Shown here: positions 24,101-35,579 of the stretch, piece by piece
Position numbering within the stretch: position 1 is the stretch's first letter
How the letters are laid out: each line of letters starts with the position of its first letter
Source of the DNA: Apostichopus japonicus
Lineage: Eukaryota > Echinodermata > Holothuroidea > Aspidochirotida > Stichopodidae
Direction: 5' to 3'
Assembly: GCF_037975245.1 (NCBI RefSeq)
Contig: NC_092562.1
Location: forward strand, 31,498,554-31,562,553
DNA: 64,000 nt
Made by a program: the position numbers and the translations under genes
Notes under the pieces: generated by a model
The model's input: only the letters and a program-made list of their open reading frames with translations
Told to the model about the DNA's origin: nothing
The model's database searches: none

Positions 24101-27100
24101 GACATTAACAGCAACTTGATTAAAGTAGCATGGCAGTTGCCTCGGTCACAGATGATTTGAAGGCATTTTTTCAACTAGCATGGACCCTCAGGTTGGTTAT
24201 TGCGAGCCCTGCATTGCAGTCTTCTTGGAGAAGTAATGGAGAAGGGTTCAAGGTGAATTGTGGGCTAGAGTTATCAATAGGCTTGCGTGAAATGCTAATA
24301 ACTTAGTGCAATTCCTGTTACAAAATCATTTCTGTACTAACATCTTTTGGAGGGTCAAAAGTCTTCGTTTAATCCATACACTAGGTTGAAAAAGTTAACT
24401 TGCAAGTGACGTTTTGTTTGTGTCGCTTCAAAATGCAGACAGTAATGAAACGTGATACCTTGTTATCTTTAGCTGGACCTGAGATGTCCATCGCTGTATC
24501 GTTTGTATACTGTGCTGTGGGTATTGACCGCAGCTGTATGTACTGACTATGTACCCTAGTGCCTAATTACCGAAGGCAGCAAGCTGTGTGTATTTTCTGG
24601 GATCGATGGTGGTGTTTAACACTTCTGTTACACCTCATCCGAAACTAGGTCACATAACCGGCATGAGGCGTTTCTTTGTGCGCGAGTCTTCACACCCTTT
24701 AAACTTTTTGATCTTCTGCCTAAAATATTTATATATAAGACTTTACTTACCTCTACACAAGATAACAAAGATGATTTGAATAAAGATCAAATTTTTTTTA
24801 CCCACTTTGATTGACTTTTTCTTTACACAGGTAACAACCATAAAGCCAACACTGCCATGTCATTGGTTGTCATTCCTGGAAATATGAATATTCCAACAGA
24901 AGAATCGTAAGTATTCATTTAGTATATAATTTAATGTCTGTTAATGTAATTAACGTAGTGTAATTATAACCAAAGTTTTTAAATGTTATTGAAAGGTTAG
25001 TAAGACTGGATTAAGGAGCTGATCTCATCATCAGTGTTTGTTTTAAAAAGGAGTTTTGTTCTTATTTAACTTCTCTTAAGTTGTCATTGGCAGTAATCGC
25101 AGAAAGTCCTGAGTATGAGAACCTATCCCCAAGTACGTCTAGACGAAGTAGGTTGACTATGAGCCAGGATTTTGAAGGGGAGGGGTGTAGCACTGGGGTC
25201 TTGAAGGGGTCTCATGTAGGAGGGTCTGTTGGTCCTCCCTCAGAAACATATTTAAATATTAGATGTGATGATGTGGTGCATTCTTAGGCATATATTGGCT
25301 ATAAATTAGGTATACAATTTTAGGTCTACACACAAGTTTGTGCTTCTAATACTTTCAATACTTTGTGTGTGTTTAAGCACCCCCCTCCCCCCCATATCCC
25401 TCCCCTGGATCCACCCCTAGGTATGGGATTTTCAAACTAAACAGCATTTAAAATTGATCAGAATCAACTCTGAAAGCAGCTTCATATAATCTTCCATTCA
25501 GTCCATTTTTTGCCTATGACCTCCTTTCTTTTCCATCTTTTGTGTTTTCTCATCAAAGAAATGTCTTTATCGCTTACATCTCCTCCAGATTTAACAGCAC
25601 TGGGAAGATCAAAGAGAATGTTGTCAGTCTCCCCGGTGATGTGGAGTCCGTTAGCAACAGACTGGAAGATAGCGAGAAACCAGAAGAAACAGCTGCTGAA
25701 GACAATCCCTCAAAGGCCAAATATGTCAGGTTTGTAATACAAGAGAATGACTGTTAGTACCAGAAGTAAAATGGAATAAAGACACATTTATGTAAATTAA
25801 GATACCCCTGAATACATAAAATGATAAAATTGGTGTCACCCTGTGTCACCTAACCCAAACACCTCTCCTACAGTGTAAATTTTGGTCATTGTTATTGTTT
25901 TGGGACAACCAAAATGTAAGGCCTGATTGTCCTGGGGAGTGGGGGAAACCCAAAATATTATTTACAAATTGCCCGGGAAGTTATTGGGCAGGAGTAATTT
26001 TTGCCGTGGCGATAAATTCTTGACCAGGCAAGAAGAATAAAGTGATCGTGTTATAAGAATGATTCAACATATCATTCACTCACCAGGTATCCACGGTTTT
26101 CGCTATTTACCGGCTTAATGCAATTTGATGTCACTGTTTGGCAGTAGACAGAAACATGGCACAGGCATCTCTCTGCCAGTAGGCATGAGGAACATAACCA
26201 CAATTGCCATGTTTTTGGTACCTAAAACAAAAGCCAAGTATTATTGTTTATTATCAGAGAATATTTTGGGGCTGCTTTCAAAACCCTGTACAGTATCTGA
26301 TGTGTGTTGTCAGTCAGAGGAAGGACAGTGAGAACTTTACTTTAGCCAGTAGATTCTTTAAGTACTTGTATTTGTTAGCAAGTGGCAGAAAAATTATGAC
26401 ATTCTAAGCCACTGCTCACTAATGCATGCAGAAAATATTATTACCCTGTCTCATGTTATACCCTCATAACATCCCATTCCATCCCATTCTCCTGTATCCT
26501 CCCCTCCCGGCGCCCTCCCCTCCTGGCACCCTTTGCCCTCCTTATGTACCCTGCTGACTCCTGAACAAAGTTGAGTCCAAAATGTTCTGTTTATTGACTG
26601 CAGCTCAAAAAAGTCCTCCAAAAGATACAAGTGTCATAGACAATTCTTCTTAAAATAGGAAAATAAGACTTATACTAAATATACATCTAAACTATCCATA
26701 TTTTGAACCAACAAAACCAAACAGAATGGATACAGGAGAGATACATCAGCTTTAATAACAAACTAGGAAATCTCCGTTGGGGTTTTTCAGAGAAAGACAA
26801 CAGCATATTTGTGAAATGTTGACGGCATTGTGCTACCTTGCTTCCTTCCGTGAAATACCTTTATGATAAATCCACATCCCCACCCAGTTCCTCTGCCCCC
26901 CCCCATCCCCCCCAAAAAAAAAAAACATACTGTAATCTGTGGCAATGCTATGAACAATTCTATATCATGTTTAACGTGTAAAAAAATGTTTATCAAGTTA
27001 TTTTTGACAGTTTCTGAGTTGTTATGCATTGGGTTAATGGTATGAAACATTTATCAAAGGTTTATTCAATAAACTGGTGTTTCGATACCTCAGAGGTTCA

Positions 27101-27629
27101 TTATAATTTATAAATCAGGTATGTTTGTCTGCTTTTACATCCAGAGTTGCTATAAAGGAGGAACCAGATGATGAGGAGGCCGTTGTGATTATTGTCGGAA
27201 CCCCAGGAGATGGAGATGGAGAGGATGAGGGGTGAGCTGTTAGAGAGGAGTTCAGTTCAAGAACAACTTAGGATTATTGTTATCGTTACATTTACTTCTT
27301 GCAACACTAGTGGATCTTCAGAAAACGATCAAACCGATAGTTTGACTGTTTTCTCATATAAATTTTAGAAATCGTCTTGAAAGTTGCTCAGTCTCAATTG
27401 TTGTAGCAAGGCAAAGGCCGGTGGGGTGTGTAGAGGGTTGGGGGAGGGATCTTTTCTCTTACTTTCTGACTTGTATGTGAAATGGTATAGAATGGTACAG
27501 AAGTATAAATATAAATCTATTATTGTGATTGTTTCTCTTCTGAGAACAATGAGCCTCATATAATATGACCACTTACTCTTTATGTTCCATTATCTCTCCA
27601 GATTCGAGGCTCCGATGCAACCCACGTGA
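18115..27629 (+). CDS. uncharacterised acidic nuclear-type protein, nine exons, 277 aa
   Basis: Exons 18115-18373, 21499-21547, 22320-22405, 22919-22970, 23676-23731, 24831-24906, 25589-25729, 27145-27231, 27602-27629. All have GT/AG borders and matching phases (1,2,1,2,1,2,2,2), giving 834 bp with one stop (TGA 27627). Residues 10-21 are basic (QRKRNAIIWRRR), a possible nuclear signal. Residues 25-58 (LGEAFDDWKRLKHAGG...LARHLLDVHARHC) resemble an N-terminal motif I recall from uncharacterised fish and invertebrate proteins (GxAFxxWRxL...A.FLLD). The middle is Ser/Asp/Glu-rich and looks disordered (SSLDSSEEDDSND). The C-terminus has a SUMO-acceptor consensus IKEE (Lys244) with acidic residues after it, then a VVIIV patch (253-257) like a SUMO-interaction motif. 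I do not recognise the family; a chromatin or transcription role is only inferred. Introns hold MITEs and tandem arrays. Confidence 0.75.
18920..19527 (+). mobile_element. MULE-like MITE in intron 1
   Basis: 608 bp flanked by the 9-bp duplication CTCCCAGTG (18911-18919, 19528-19536). Inverted ends share ACTAAAACGAATGACA. The left end continues into short GCGAATGACA / ACGAAGGACA direct repeats (18940-19040). A 9-bp duplication is characteristic of Mutator-like elements. Non-coding. Confidence 0.8.
19540..20670. other. intron 1 sequence, no gene seen
   Basis: AT-rich intron. A stretch at 20240-20290 (GACATTTCGATCCAAGCAGG, then ATCTTCTTCAAAGG) resembles the end sequence of Penelope-like or related retroelements. 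It is too short to classify. Confidence 0.35.
20675..21222. repeat. palindromic 35-bp minisatellite
   Basis: About 15 tandem copies of a ~35 bp unit built from AGCTCCATGGTAATACTATGG followed by AGCTATCTGTTTAT. Each unit is internally palindromic (AGCTCCAT...ATGGAGCT), and some units run in the opposite direction, so the array can fold into cruciforms. It lies in intron 1 of the nine-exon gene. Confidence 0.9.
21723..21822 (+). repeat. 17-bp G-rich tandem repeat
   Basis: Six near-identical copies of AAAGTGGGGGTGCATAT (one with an extra G). Regularly spaced G5 runs on the sense strand of the intron could form a G-quadruplex. Confidence 0.9.
22401..22562 (+). repeat. tandem array over the exon 3 splice donor
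   Basis: About five copies of a ~37-bp unit that starts at the exon 3 end: ATTAG|GTAAATATATGAATG, then AATAG|GTAAATATATG, ACTAG|GTAGATATATG, AATAG|GTAGATATATG and AATAG|GTAGATATTTG. Each copy keeps an AG|GTRAAT-like donor. The first gives the frame used in the gene model. Confidence 0.85.
24388..24702 (+). mobile_element. TTAA MITE, copy B (left end lost)
   Basis: Same family as 17434-17803, from GAAAAAGTTAACTTGCAAG to TTCACACCCTTTAA. It lies in intron 5 of the nine-exon gene. The first ~50 bp of the family are missing or replaced. Confidence 0.75.
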
Positions 27630-27655
27630 TGTAATCTCTCGTCTAAACCTGCATC

Positions 27656-27831
27656 AGTCAGTGACTGCCATAGCATAGAGACTGCATCTCACATCATTAC
27701 GGTTTGGGTGACGGGTGCCACCGGAGATCTTCCACGTAGCGTCAGTGACTGCCATAGCATATAGACTGCATCTCACATCATTACGGTTTGGGTGACAGGT
27801 GCCACCGGAGATCTTCCACGTAGCGTCATTG
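27656..27831 (+). repeat. 84-bp direct duplication in the 3' UTR
   Basis: Two tandem copies (period 84) from TCAGTGACTGCCATAGCAT to CTTCCACGTAGCGT, just past the TGA of the nine-exon gene. They differ at only a few bases, so the duplication is recent. Confidence 0.9.
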
Positions 27832-28282
27832 ACAAGATTGTATTGTCTTCAGAGTGGACAATGAGTTGCAAAAATCCCCGCAGTTAGAACAGAACTCTCG
27901 GGAGCAAATGATTTTCTCTGATGCGAGCAAAGTGTTCCAAGGATAGCTCTTTGTGTGTTCTTTACGAGAGATAACACTTATATAGCCTTGCAGGGTCGAT
28001 CGTATCGAAGTAGTTACTAAACATAGTCTGTATTCCCAATGATAATAATTTAACATAGAAAAGTTATAAAACTTTCACCGAAAGATGTTGCAAAATTAGA
28101 TCTATCTGGGGAAAGATATCAATTTCGGGTTGACCTTACAATCGGGAAGGTTTTGTGACTTTGGACACAACACTTATATTGATATGATGTTGAAATTTAA
28201 ACAGTGGTATCACTAGTGTCAGTTCATGATGTTTTCTGTAAAACTTTTTAATGTTTGAGAAAGGAGTAGAGGGAAATTAAGC

Positions 28283-28288
28283 AATAAA
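28283..28288 (+). terminator. candidate polyadenylation signal of the nine-exon gene
   Basis: AATAAA about 650 bases after the stop codon, in AT-rich sequence. Other signals farther down cannot be excluded. Confidence 0.4.
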
Positions 28289-28299
28289 CATTTGGAGGC

Positions 28300-29950
28300 T
28301 CGTCCATTAAAGTGACTGAACGACTTAGTCTACACATGGTTTAAAGATGTGCTGATTTTGTATATGTGTGAGATGTTGAAGTTTTGCTGCAGGCCCTGAA
28401 CGACTCTCATATGTCTTATTTCCTGTGCTGTACCCTCAAAACCACAAATGTTATTTGATCTTTGAAAAAGTTTGCACATTCCCGTTGTCATCAAATACGA
28501 GATTCCTCATCACTTTGACAAATGTTTCTTCAGTAAAGAATTGGTATTTATTTCTTCGTTACGGACTGGAAAATCATGGTTAGCATATGTCAATGTGTAT
28601 TAGAGTCTTCAGATGGGTGTAGGGGGGGTGTAGGATTTTATGAAGGAGGAGGTGTGGTCACGAAAGTCATTGAAGCGGACCGCCATGTCTGGGGTCTGGT
28701 ACTGCCTCCCCTGGAAAACAGAAACAGAAACTTTTGATGTAACAGGTACTTTCGTTGCTGATACTTTACACTTTTTGTATGGGGTAGAAAAGGCTTGTAC
28801 ACCCCTTGAATCCTTGTGGGGAGGGGGGGTGGGGGTGATGTGAGTAGATGATGTGTCTACATTCTGTAGGTTTCATAGAGTTTATAATATACTGATATCC
28901 ATGATCTCATCTATCTACTCAGAAGTTTAAATAGGGAAACAGGGTCCTGTGCTACCTTGCCATTTACTTTCCAAACTCATTTGCTGAATACTAAATGAGG
29001 AATATTCCTTTTATATTTATATTTCTCTCCTGTCTTTTGTTTTTATTTTCATCTTCTGTGGTTTCATATAAAAACAGCGATCATCAACCTTGAAAACATG
29101 ATCGGTTTCATAACGTTCCGTTTTCTCTAGTGTTCATCGAAAGTGAAAATTTGCAGAAAGAAGAAGTCAAATCTTGGATTGATCATCAAATAAGTTTATA
29201 AACCAAATTCCCAACGATTTTTTGATTTTGAGAGATGGCCATGCAGAGTAGGGCGATACATTCAGACCGCCTTAGTTGTGTTTGTCAACATTGTCATTCA
29301 TCTTGAGACACAGATTAGGTACAGCTTCAATATTTTCCCCGAATGATTAAGGTAGGGGCCTGAACTTTTGTGGAAGGGCCCATAGGCCAATGAAGGATCT
29401 TTTAAAGGCGGGGACTGCCGTGGGTCGATAAAGGTGACTCTTACGCAGTGGGGTGGTCTAGGGGTCACCCCCCCCCCCAGAAATTGAATGCTACAGGGCG
29501 CGTTTTGAGGCATCTTTAGATTATAATTTAGGTCTATCTAAGTGGGTGTAACTGCAAGTGTATGTTTACAAATACACTCCAAAATTCCCAACTGATTTAG
29601 ATAGAAATATGAATCTTTATGGGAGGGGCCAGATACGAATGAACGATCTTATAGAAAAGGGTGGTGCCATTGGGTCATTGAAACATAGAGGTAGAAGGCA
29701 TAGAGGTAGAATGATGTATTCTGCGGCATATTTAGACCAATATGGATTTAACGCAACATTTTGCTAATTAATATACTTGTGAGGTTGAGAAAAAAGGGAT
29801 TGGGGAGGCGGTATACACTCGTAGTATCGGTCCAATTCTTCCCGGATAAATGCAAAAATCCCCCGACCCGACCATCTTCCCCCCGCATGATAATCGGAGG
29901 GGTGACATGAGGTGGGGGGCTGACGCCCTTTAGCACACCACTGCGTAGCT
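28300..29950. other. intergenic, no gene seen
   Basis: No exon or RNA gene is recognised. C-runs and two loosely similar G-rich stretches (29340-29500 and 29620-29720) suggest worn repeat copies. Confidence 0.4.
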
Positions 29951-29962
29951 TACACTCAGTAG

Positions 29963-30520
29963 CAGTGGAGTCTCAAAGGGGTGGCCTGGAGGGGGGGGGG
30001 CACGTGCCTTCCCAGATGCGATTTGGAGCGTTATAAAAAATACTCAAAACTTTCTTAAATAGGACAAAACGTAATATGTTCATCTGTAAAACTTCTTTCC
30101 ACCGACCATCACAATAACCAGTTGTTTCTCACAGAGGTCACAGAACCGCTAGTGCTTACTTCACTACTACCCGGCATGAATCTAAATCTCATATTTTCAA
30201 CACTCGTATGTTAAACGTTATCAAAGTAAAAGGGGTTATTTCCATTTTTGTATAACATTTTTTTATCCGCCTCAATTAATAACCTAAACATCGCACAGAC
30301 TGAGCCCGAAAATTCTTAAATGAAAGTTACTTCAAGTCGCAAAATATAGCACCAGCTTGCATCTAAGGACCATTAATCAATCAAAAATTACCCTCTCCCT
30401 TAGACTCCTCCCCCAGGACTGCATTCATAAATAAACAATGTGCCACTCTATATAAGTACTCTGCGGCAGCCCCCACCCCTCCCCCACCCCCCCATATTGA
30501 ATTGTCTGGCGACGCCACTG
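29963..30520 (+). mobile_element. hAT-type MITE
   Basis: 558 bp with ends CAGTGGAGTC / GACGCCACTG and a perfect 8-bp target duplication CTCAGTAG (29955-29962, 30521-30528). The 8-bp duplication and CAGTGGxGTC ends indicate hAT. Non-coding. Confidence 0.88.
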
Positions 30521-30550
30521 CTCAGTAGGGTCAGTATATTCCATTGTGCT

Positions 30551-30960
30551 CCGGCCCTATGGAAAGCCATTTTAACATTCAATCGGGAATTCGAGATATA
30601 TGAAATTCTATTTCAGATATCTGCTATTGAATTCGAGATATCTGCTATTGAATTCGAGATATCTGAAATTGAATTTGAGATATCTGCATTCTATTTAAGA
30701 TATCTGAAATAGAATTGCAGATATCTTGAATTCAATTTCAGATATCTCGAATTCAATTCAGATATCTCGAATTCAATTTCAGATATCTGAAATTCTCTGG
30801 TATTTCGAGATATCTAAAATTGATTTTAAGATATCGGCAATTATTTGTAGATATCTTAAATAAATTGGTGATATCTGTAATTTAATTTGAGATATCTGAA
30901 ATTATTTCGAGATATCTGAAATTCCTTATTAAATGTTAAAACGGCTCTCCATACGGCCCG
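30551..30960. mobile_element. TIR element built around AGATATCT palindromic repeats
   Basis: Imperfect ~32-bp inverted ends (GCCCTATGGAAAGCCATTTT and, read inward from the right, GCCGTATGGAGAGCCGTTTT). They bracket about 14 copies of a ~22-25 bp unit around the palindrome AGATATCT, often with GAATTC beside it. No target duplication was found. It directly abuts the hAT-like copy at 30969. Confidence 0.7.
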
Positions 30961-30968
30961 ACCTACAC

Positions 30969-32313
30969 CAGGGGCGTATCCAGGGGGGGCGCAACAGGCG
31001 CGCGCCCCCCCTATTGGCCGTCACCAAAAAAAAAAAAGTTTAGCCAAAAAAAAAAAACAAAAAAAAAATTGATGACGACCTTTATGTGAGATGTCGGTGA
31101 TCGCTCAACCCCCCCCCCCCCCTCCCGTATGCTTTATTTTTTGTTTGCCAAAAAAAGGTTCTGGCGAAGTTCGGCGGCATAATAGTTTTAGAAACATAGA
31201 TGGTAATTGTGTTTGTATTATCACTATAAACACTAAATGACATGCCAGCCATACTAAATTGTGCATTTTGTGTCCATATTTACTGGAAATGTTGCTTATT
31301 ATTAAGGTCGAAAAATGGATCACATATGGCCATGGGCGGCGATCCTGGGTGGAGGGGGGATATATCCCCCCATGAAAATGGGTGGAGGGGATGTAATGCA
31401 CCATATCCCCCCCCCCCACCAAATGCCAGGGATAAGAATATTTTCATGCCTACATTTATGCATCTTCGTTAATATACGGCTCTTTTTTAGCTTCATTTCT
31501 CGCCTACCATAAACGCAGTGCGATCTTTTCAAATAAAGCGTCTTTATAAAGCAAAAATAGTTGACTGTGCTTCATTGGCCCTATAACAACAAAATGTATT
31601 ATTGCGCCCACGGTATTGATATAGTACATATATGCACCCTCATAGTATTCATATAGGCCCTATAGTAGGCCTACACACGTACATGTTCCCTCGAACAGCT
31701 GAGAATCTCATGTAACCAGGGTAATGCTTAATACACGTTTCACCTGGATGCCCTAGCAATCGGTACCTAGGAATGTAACTATGTGCAATTGTGTATTGCA
31801 TGTGTATAGGCCTATAATAGCCTGCATGAGGCCATTTTCTTCATCGAATAATATAACAGAGCTCTCGAACATTCTAACGTTGCGCCTGAAACAAGATTGA
31901 CAGGGGCAATTTTCCCAAAATAACACCCGAAATTTACAAAAAAAAGTATTTTGGATCCTGATTATGAGATATTTCGGACATGACATCCCTATTTTAAAGT
32001 TGGGTATATGCCGCTTGGAAACCTCGGCAAGTGCCGTTTCCGGCCATCTAGAGGGTTTGTTAATCCCAAAATTTTCTTGTACGCTTCGCGCCAACCCATG
32101 GTGGCGCTACGCTTAGATAGTCAACAAGGTCATATCCCCCCCCCCCCCCACTCGGAAGTACGGATCGCCGCCCATGCATGTGACACCATTTTGCATTTCA
32201 GCCCTTCTTTGAAAGCAAAAATTGTACACCCCTCCCCTTAGACCCATCCCCCAGGACGGCGATCATTCATGCCTGGCGCCCCCCCCTATTGGAAAATCCT
32301 GGATACGCCCCTG
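30969..32313 (+). mobile_element. hAT-like non-autonomous element, copy 2 (intact)
   Basis: CAGGGGCGTATCCAGG...CCTGGATACGCCCCTG, flanked by TACAC (30964-30968, 32314-32318). It is 1,345 bp and aligns end to end with 3608-4637 plus 14440-14748. It therefore carries the empty site of the 9.8 kb insertion near 32006. Open frames within it appear in both copies and lack protein-family features. Confidence 0.88.
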
Positions 32314-32511
32314 TACACCGTGTGGAGAGTATTACTATGTCTGCCATGGGGTTGATAAAACATTAATATGCCTAATATGCTAAATTAATCCTCGTTAATT
32401 TCACACCTGTGAACAGGTTGCATATCCAGTCTGTCAAGCAATGCGAATACCTAATCGTCCGACCACATATTTCGCTCAGTCTCCTTCTGCGACATATTGT
32501 ACAGGAAAATA

Positions 32512-32541
32512 TCGATAATAATAATAATAATAATAATAATG
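32512..32541 (+). repeat. (AAT)n microsatellite
   Basis: About nine AAT/ATA trinucleotide copies. Confidence 0.9.
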
Positions 32542-32971
32542 GGCTTTGCCATCTGTACGTCGTCATGAAAGCAGCTCAAACTTTATACTTCATGTATGCG
32601 GATATACGAGTATGGTAGGCCATACGGGGAAAATGCTGATTTAAAATCCGTACGAATAAAAGCCGAACCGGTGTCAGGTGTGTATCCAGGGGGCGCGCCC
32701 CCCAGGTAATAAAAAGATGATACAAGGAAAAAGGAGGGGGAAAGAGGAGGAGAGGAAGGAAGGGGATAGAAAAGGGAGAAAGGGGGAAAGGAGGGAGTAG
32801 AAGAAAAACAACAAGACACCGGGAAGAGAAAGAGGAACAGTGACATCATTACAGCGTTGATCCCTATTATATACACAGGGTAGCCAGTGACGGATCGAGA
32901 ATTTCGGAAGGGCGTGCGCCACACCTTACACCGACAACTCCATTTTTTACGTTTCAATTTTTCCTCTCTCA

Positions 32972-32975
32972 CTGA

Positions 32976-33016
<41 letters not shown>
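32972..33016. repeat. (TA)n microsatellite
   Basis: About 20 TA dinucleotides; self-complementary. Confidence 0.95.
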
Positions 33017-33544
33017 TATGGTCTATCATAACGCTTTTGCGTATTGTACAATTGTGCTATGAAACCAACTGTGGCTGGTCTCGAACTCGACCGAGTCGTC
33101 GGGGAACATTACTCATTTCGGTATTCGACCAGAATCTATATGCGAACTGCACTAGACCTATGTCCTTAGGATTTGATGCAACACAGAGATAAAATGTTAT
33201 ACACTCCGACCACCTGAATGCTAATTGTTACCCAGACCTAGTACCGTAACTCGTACAATGATTGGAGAACTGAGCACATCTCCTGTGAATATCATGTAGT
33301 GGATCCAAGGGCGTACCATGGGGGGGGGGGGGGCGGACGCACCCATCACTTCATCATCTGCATGAAAACGTGCGCCACACAACCCTACGCCTCACACCCC
33401 TCTAATCGCTTCACGATGAGTTACGAAACTTAATTAATGACCTCGCCCGTAGTACCAGTCCAAGACCTATAGAAAATCCGGCAACACACCACTTAATCGA
33501 TAACAAGTGATCGGGTTGTGTATGAGTGTATGGCGGGCTATCAG

Positions 33545-34515
33545 TCTCATTCATGGGGAATCGACTTATACCGATTTAAATCGACGTATATACCAATTTC
33601 TTTCGACTTATACCGTACCAGTTTCCAGCAGCTTACATTGACTTATACCGATTTAAATCGACATATACCGTAAAAAGGGGTAACTTTGGCAGGTTTTAGG
33701 CTTATTTGTCGAATAAATAAAGAGTATAATAATAAAAAAACATGTTTCTTATGTTAAAAATGAACATTGGCATTCTTAGATATTTATATATATCAAATTT
33801 GATGTAAATATGTGGTGTTCTTAAAACTTATGTGATAAGTAAACCAAAAAAAAAAATGATTTTTACATTTGGGGCAACTTTGGCAGGTATATACTAAAAC
33901 AATAGTATAAAAAAAGAAGAAAACAATATTCAATCAATTTTTTGCAAAAGCTTATTTTTTGGACATTGAGGGGGCTGGGATTCGAAGAAAACCTCTCAAA
34001 ACCAAAAATAATACTTAGAGCGGCAATGGGAGCTTGCACAATATTTATGCAAATTAGCACATTATTTCCTAATTTCAATTGTTTACAAATTATTTTAAAT
34101 AGTATCTATCATAATAATCATGTTGGAAAAATGTTCTACCCTTTATACCCCCAAACATCACACGAAATCACAATATTGAAACACTGTCGAAAATAGAGGG
34201 CAGTCGGTCAATTTAATAAAACCCCTTAACTGCCAATATAACCCCGGGTGCCAAAGTTACCCCGTTTTACGGTACCAATTTAAATCGACATATACCAATT
34301 TAAATCGACACATACCAGTTTAAATCGATGATATGTCAAATTAAATCGGTATATGCTATTTTAAATCGACATATACCGATTTTAATCAACATATACCAAT
34401 ATAAATCGATGATAAGTCGAATTAAATCGGTATAAGTCAACTTCCTTGAACTTATACCAGTTTCTAGCAACACATATTGGTTACCTATATATAAATCGAC
34501 ATATCATGACTGACT
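33545..34515. repeat. AATTTAAATCGACATATACC tandem array, split by a TIR element
   Basis: Degenerate ~20-bp repeats of CGACATATACCAATTTAAAT on both sides (33545-33667, 34273-34515), several in inverted orientation (GGTATAAGTC, AAATCGGTATA). The intervening 33668-34272 is an inserted element. Confidence 0.8.
33668..34272 (+). mobile_element. mariner-type MITE (TA target) inside the array
   Basis: 605 bp with inverted ends CCGTAAAAAGGGGTAACTTT / AAAGTTACCCCGTTTTACGG (one mismatch), flanked by TA. Removing it and one TA restores the array unit CGACATATACCAATTTAAAT exactly. The motif GGGGYAACTTTGGCA recurs internally near 33870. The 84-residue frame inside has no recognisable family. Confidence 0.82.
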
Positions 34516-34577
34516 GTTATCTGCTCTGAGCTACAGTGTTAATCCCTCTTGCTGTAACTTCGCTAATGTGATTGGTC

Positions 34578-34770
34578 TATATAATGCCGGTATTAATTCT
34601 ATTTAATGCCGGTATTAATTCTATATAAGCTAATGCCGGTATTAATTATATTTAATGCCGGTATATATAATGCCGGTATTAATTATACTGAATACCGGCA
34701 TATGAAGCTATACATGGTGCTGAGAAGTAATGCCGGTATTAAATAGAATTATTACCGGTAATAATTTTAG
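34578..34770. repeat. AATGCCGGTATTAAT tandem repeat
   Basis: Around nine copies of an ~18-22 bp AT-rich unit centred on GCCGGTATTAAT, the last ones inverted (ATTACCGGTAATAAT). Confidence 0.8.
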
Positions 34771-34846
34771 TTCATACGGACATTAAACCAGCAATTGTTT
34801 CACGTATGGCCTACCATACCCGTATGGCCTATACCATAATATTGCC

Positions 34847-35407
34847 GGGGTACACCCCTCAGTCCGACAAGTTTTCAGTCCGAAAATGAAATACACGTTT
34901 TCAGTCCGAAAATTAAGTATACGCCCGAAAATGAAATACGGCGCATATTAGACTTAAAGGCAGATATAGGGCGCGTGTCATCATATCACAATCACTTCAC
35001 GATAATAACAGTACAATACGATAGTATACAATTGATGAATGTTTATAGTGCGATTGTGCGATAGTGCAACTGATAGTGCGAACTGATAGTAAAGAAATCG
35101 ATTGGATCTTTCGTATTAAGTCTCACATCACCGGCCTCAACAAAGACTTGGGACCCCATTAACAACTACCAGTTCTACAAACATATGTAATCCGTTCTTT
35201 GCTCCTTAATCCGCTTCGTGTATAGTCATGGTTTATTTGGTTCTAATTCCATCAATGCAATTTACACTTACCTAGCGTCATATACTTTCATTGTGTTACA
35301 TTTTGTACTTTTCATTCGACTGCCAAGTATTGCTGACGAAGGTCCCAGGGGGACCGAAAATTCCAATATATTTTCTAAAACTTTACTATTTTTTTGTCAA
35401 TTGTGAG

Positions 35408-35452
<45 letters not shown>

Positions 35453-35569
35453 ATGATAATATAATAATATATAGGCCTATATAAAATGAACAGTATATAT
35501 TTAAGCTCCGACTGAAAACGTGTTTTTTATTTTCGGACTGAAAACGTGTCGGACTGACAACGTGTACTC
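34847..35569 (+). mobile_element. TIR element with 8-bp target duplication
   Basis: 723 bp flanked by ATATTGCC (34839-34846, 35570-35577). Inverted ends of ~60 bp contain two copies each of GTTTTCAGTCCGA. No protein features. A TA microsatellite (35409-35450) lies inside. The 8-bp duplication fits hAT, P or Merlin; the ends do not decide. Confidence 0.8.
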
Positions 35570-35579
35570 ATATTGCCTA

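Noticed and set aside
25081-25287. Possible extra exon of the nine-exon gene (AVIAESPEYENLSPSTSRR)
   Set aside because: Neither possible acceptor gives an open frame with exon 6 (both hit a stop at once), and skipping it gives perfect phase.
32583-33029. 148-residue minus-strand frame rich in Ser/Phe/Pro
   Set aside because: Covers a purine-rich tract and a TA microsatellite; composition artefact.
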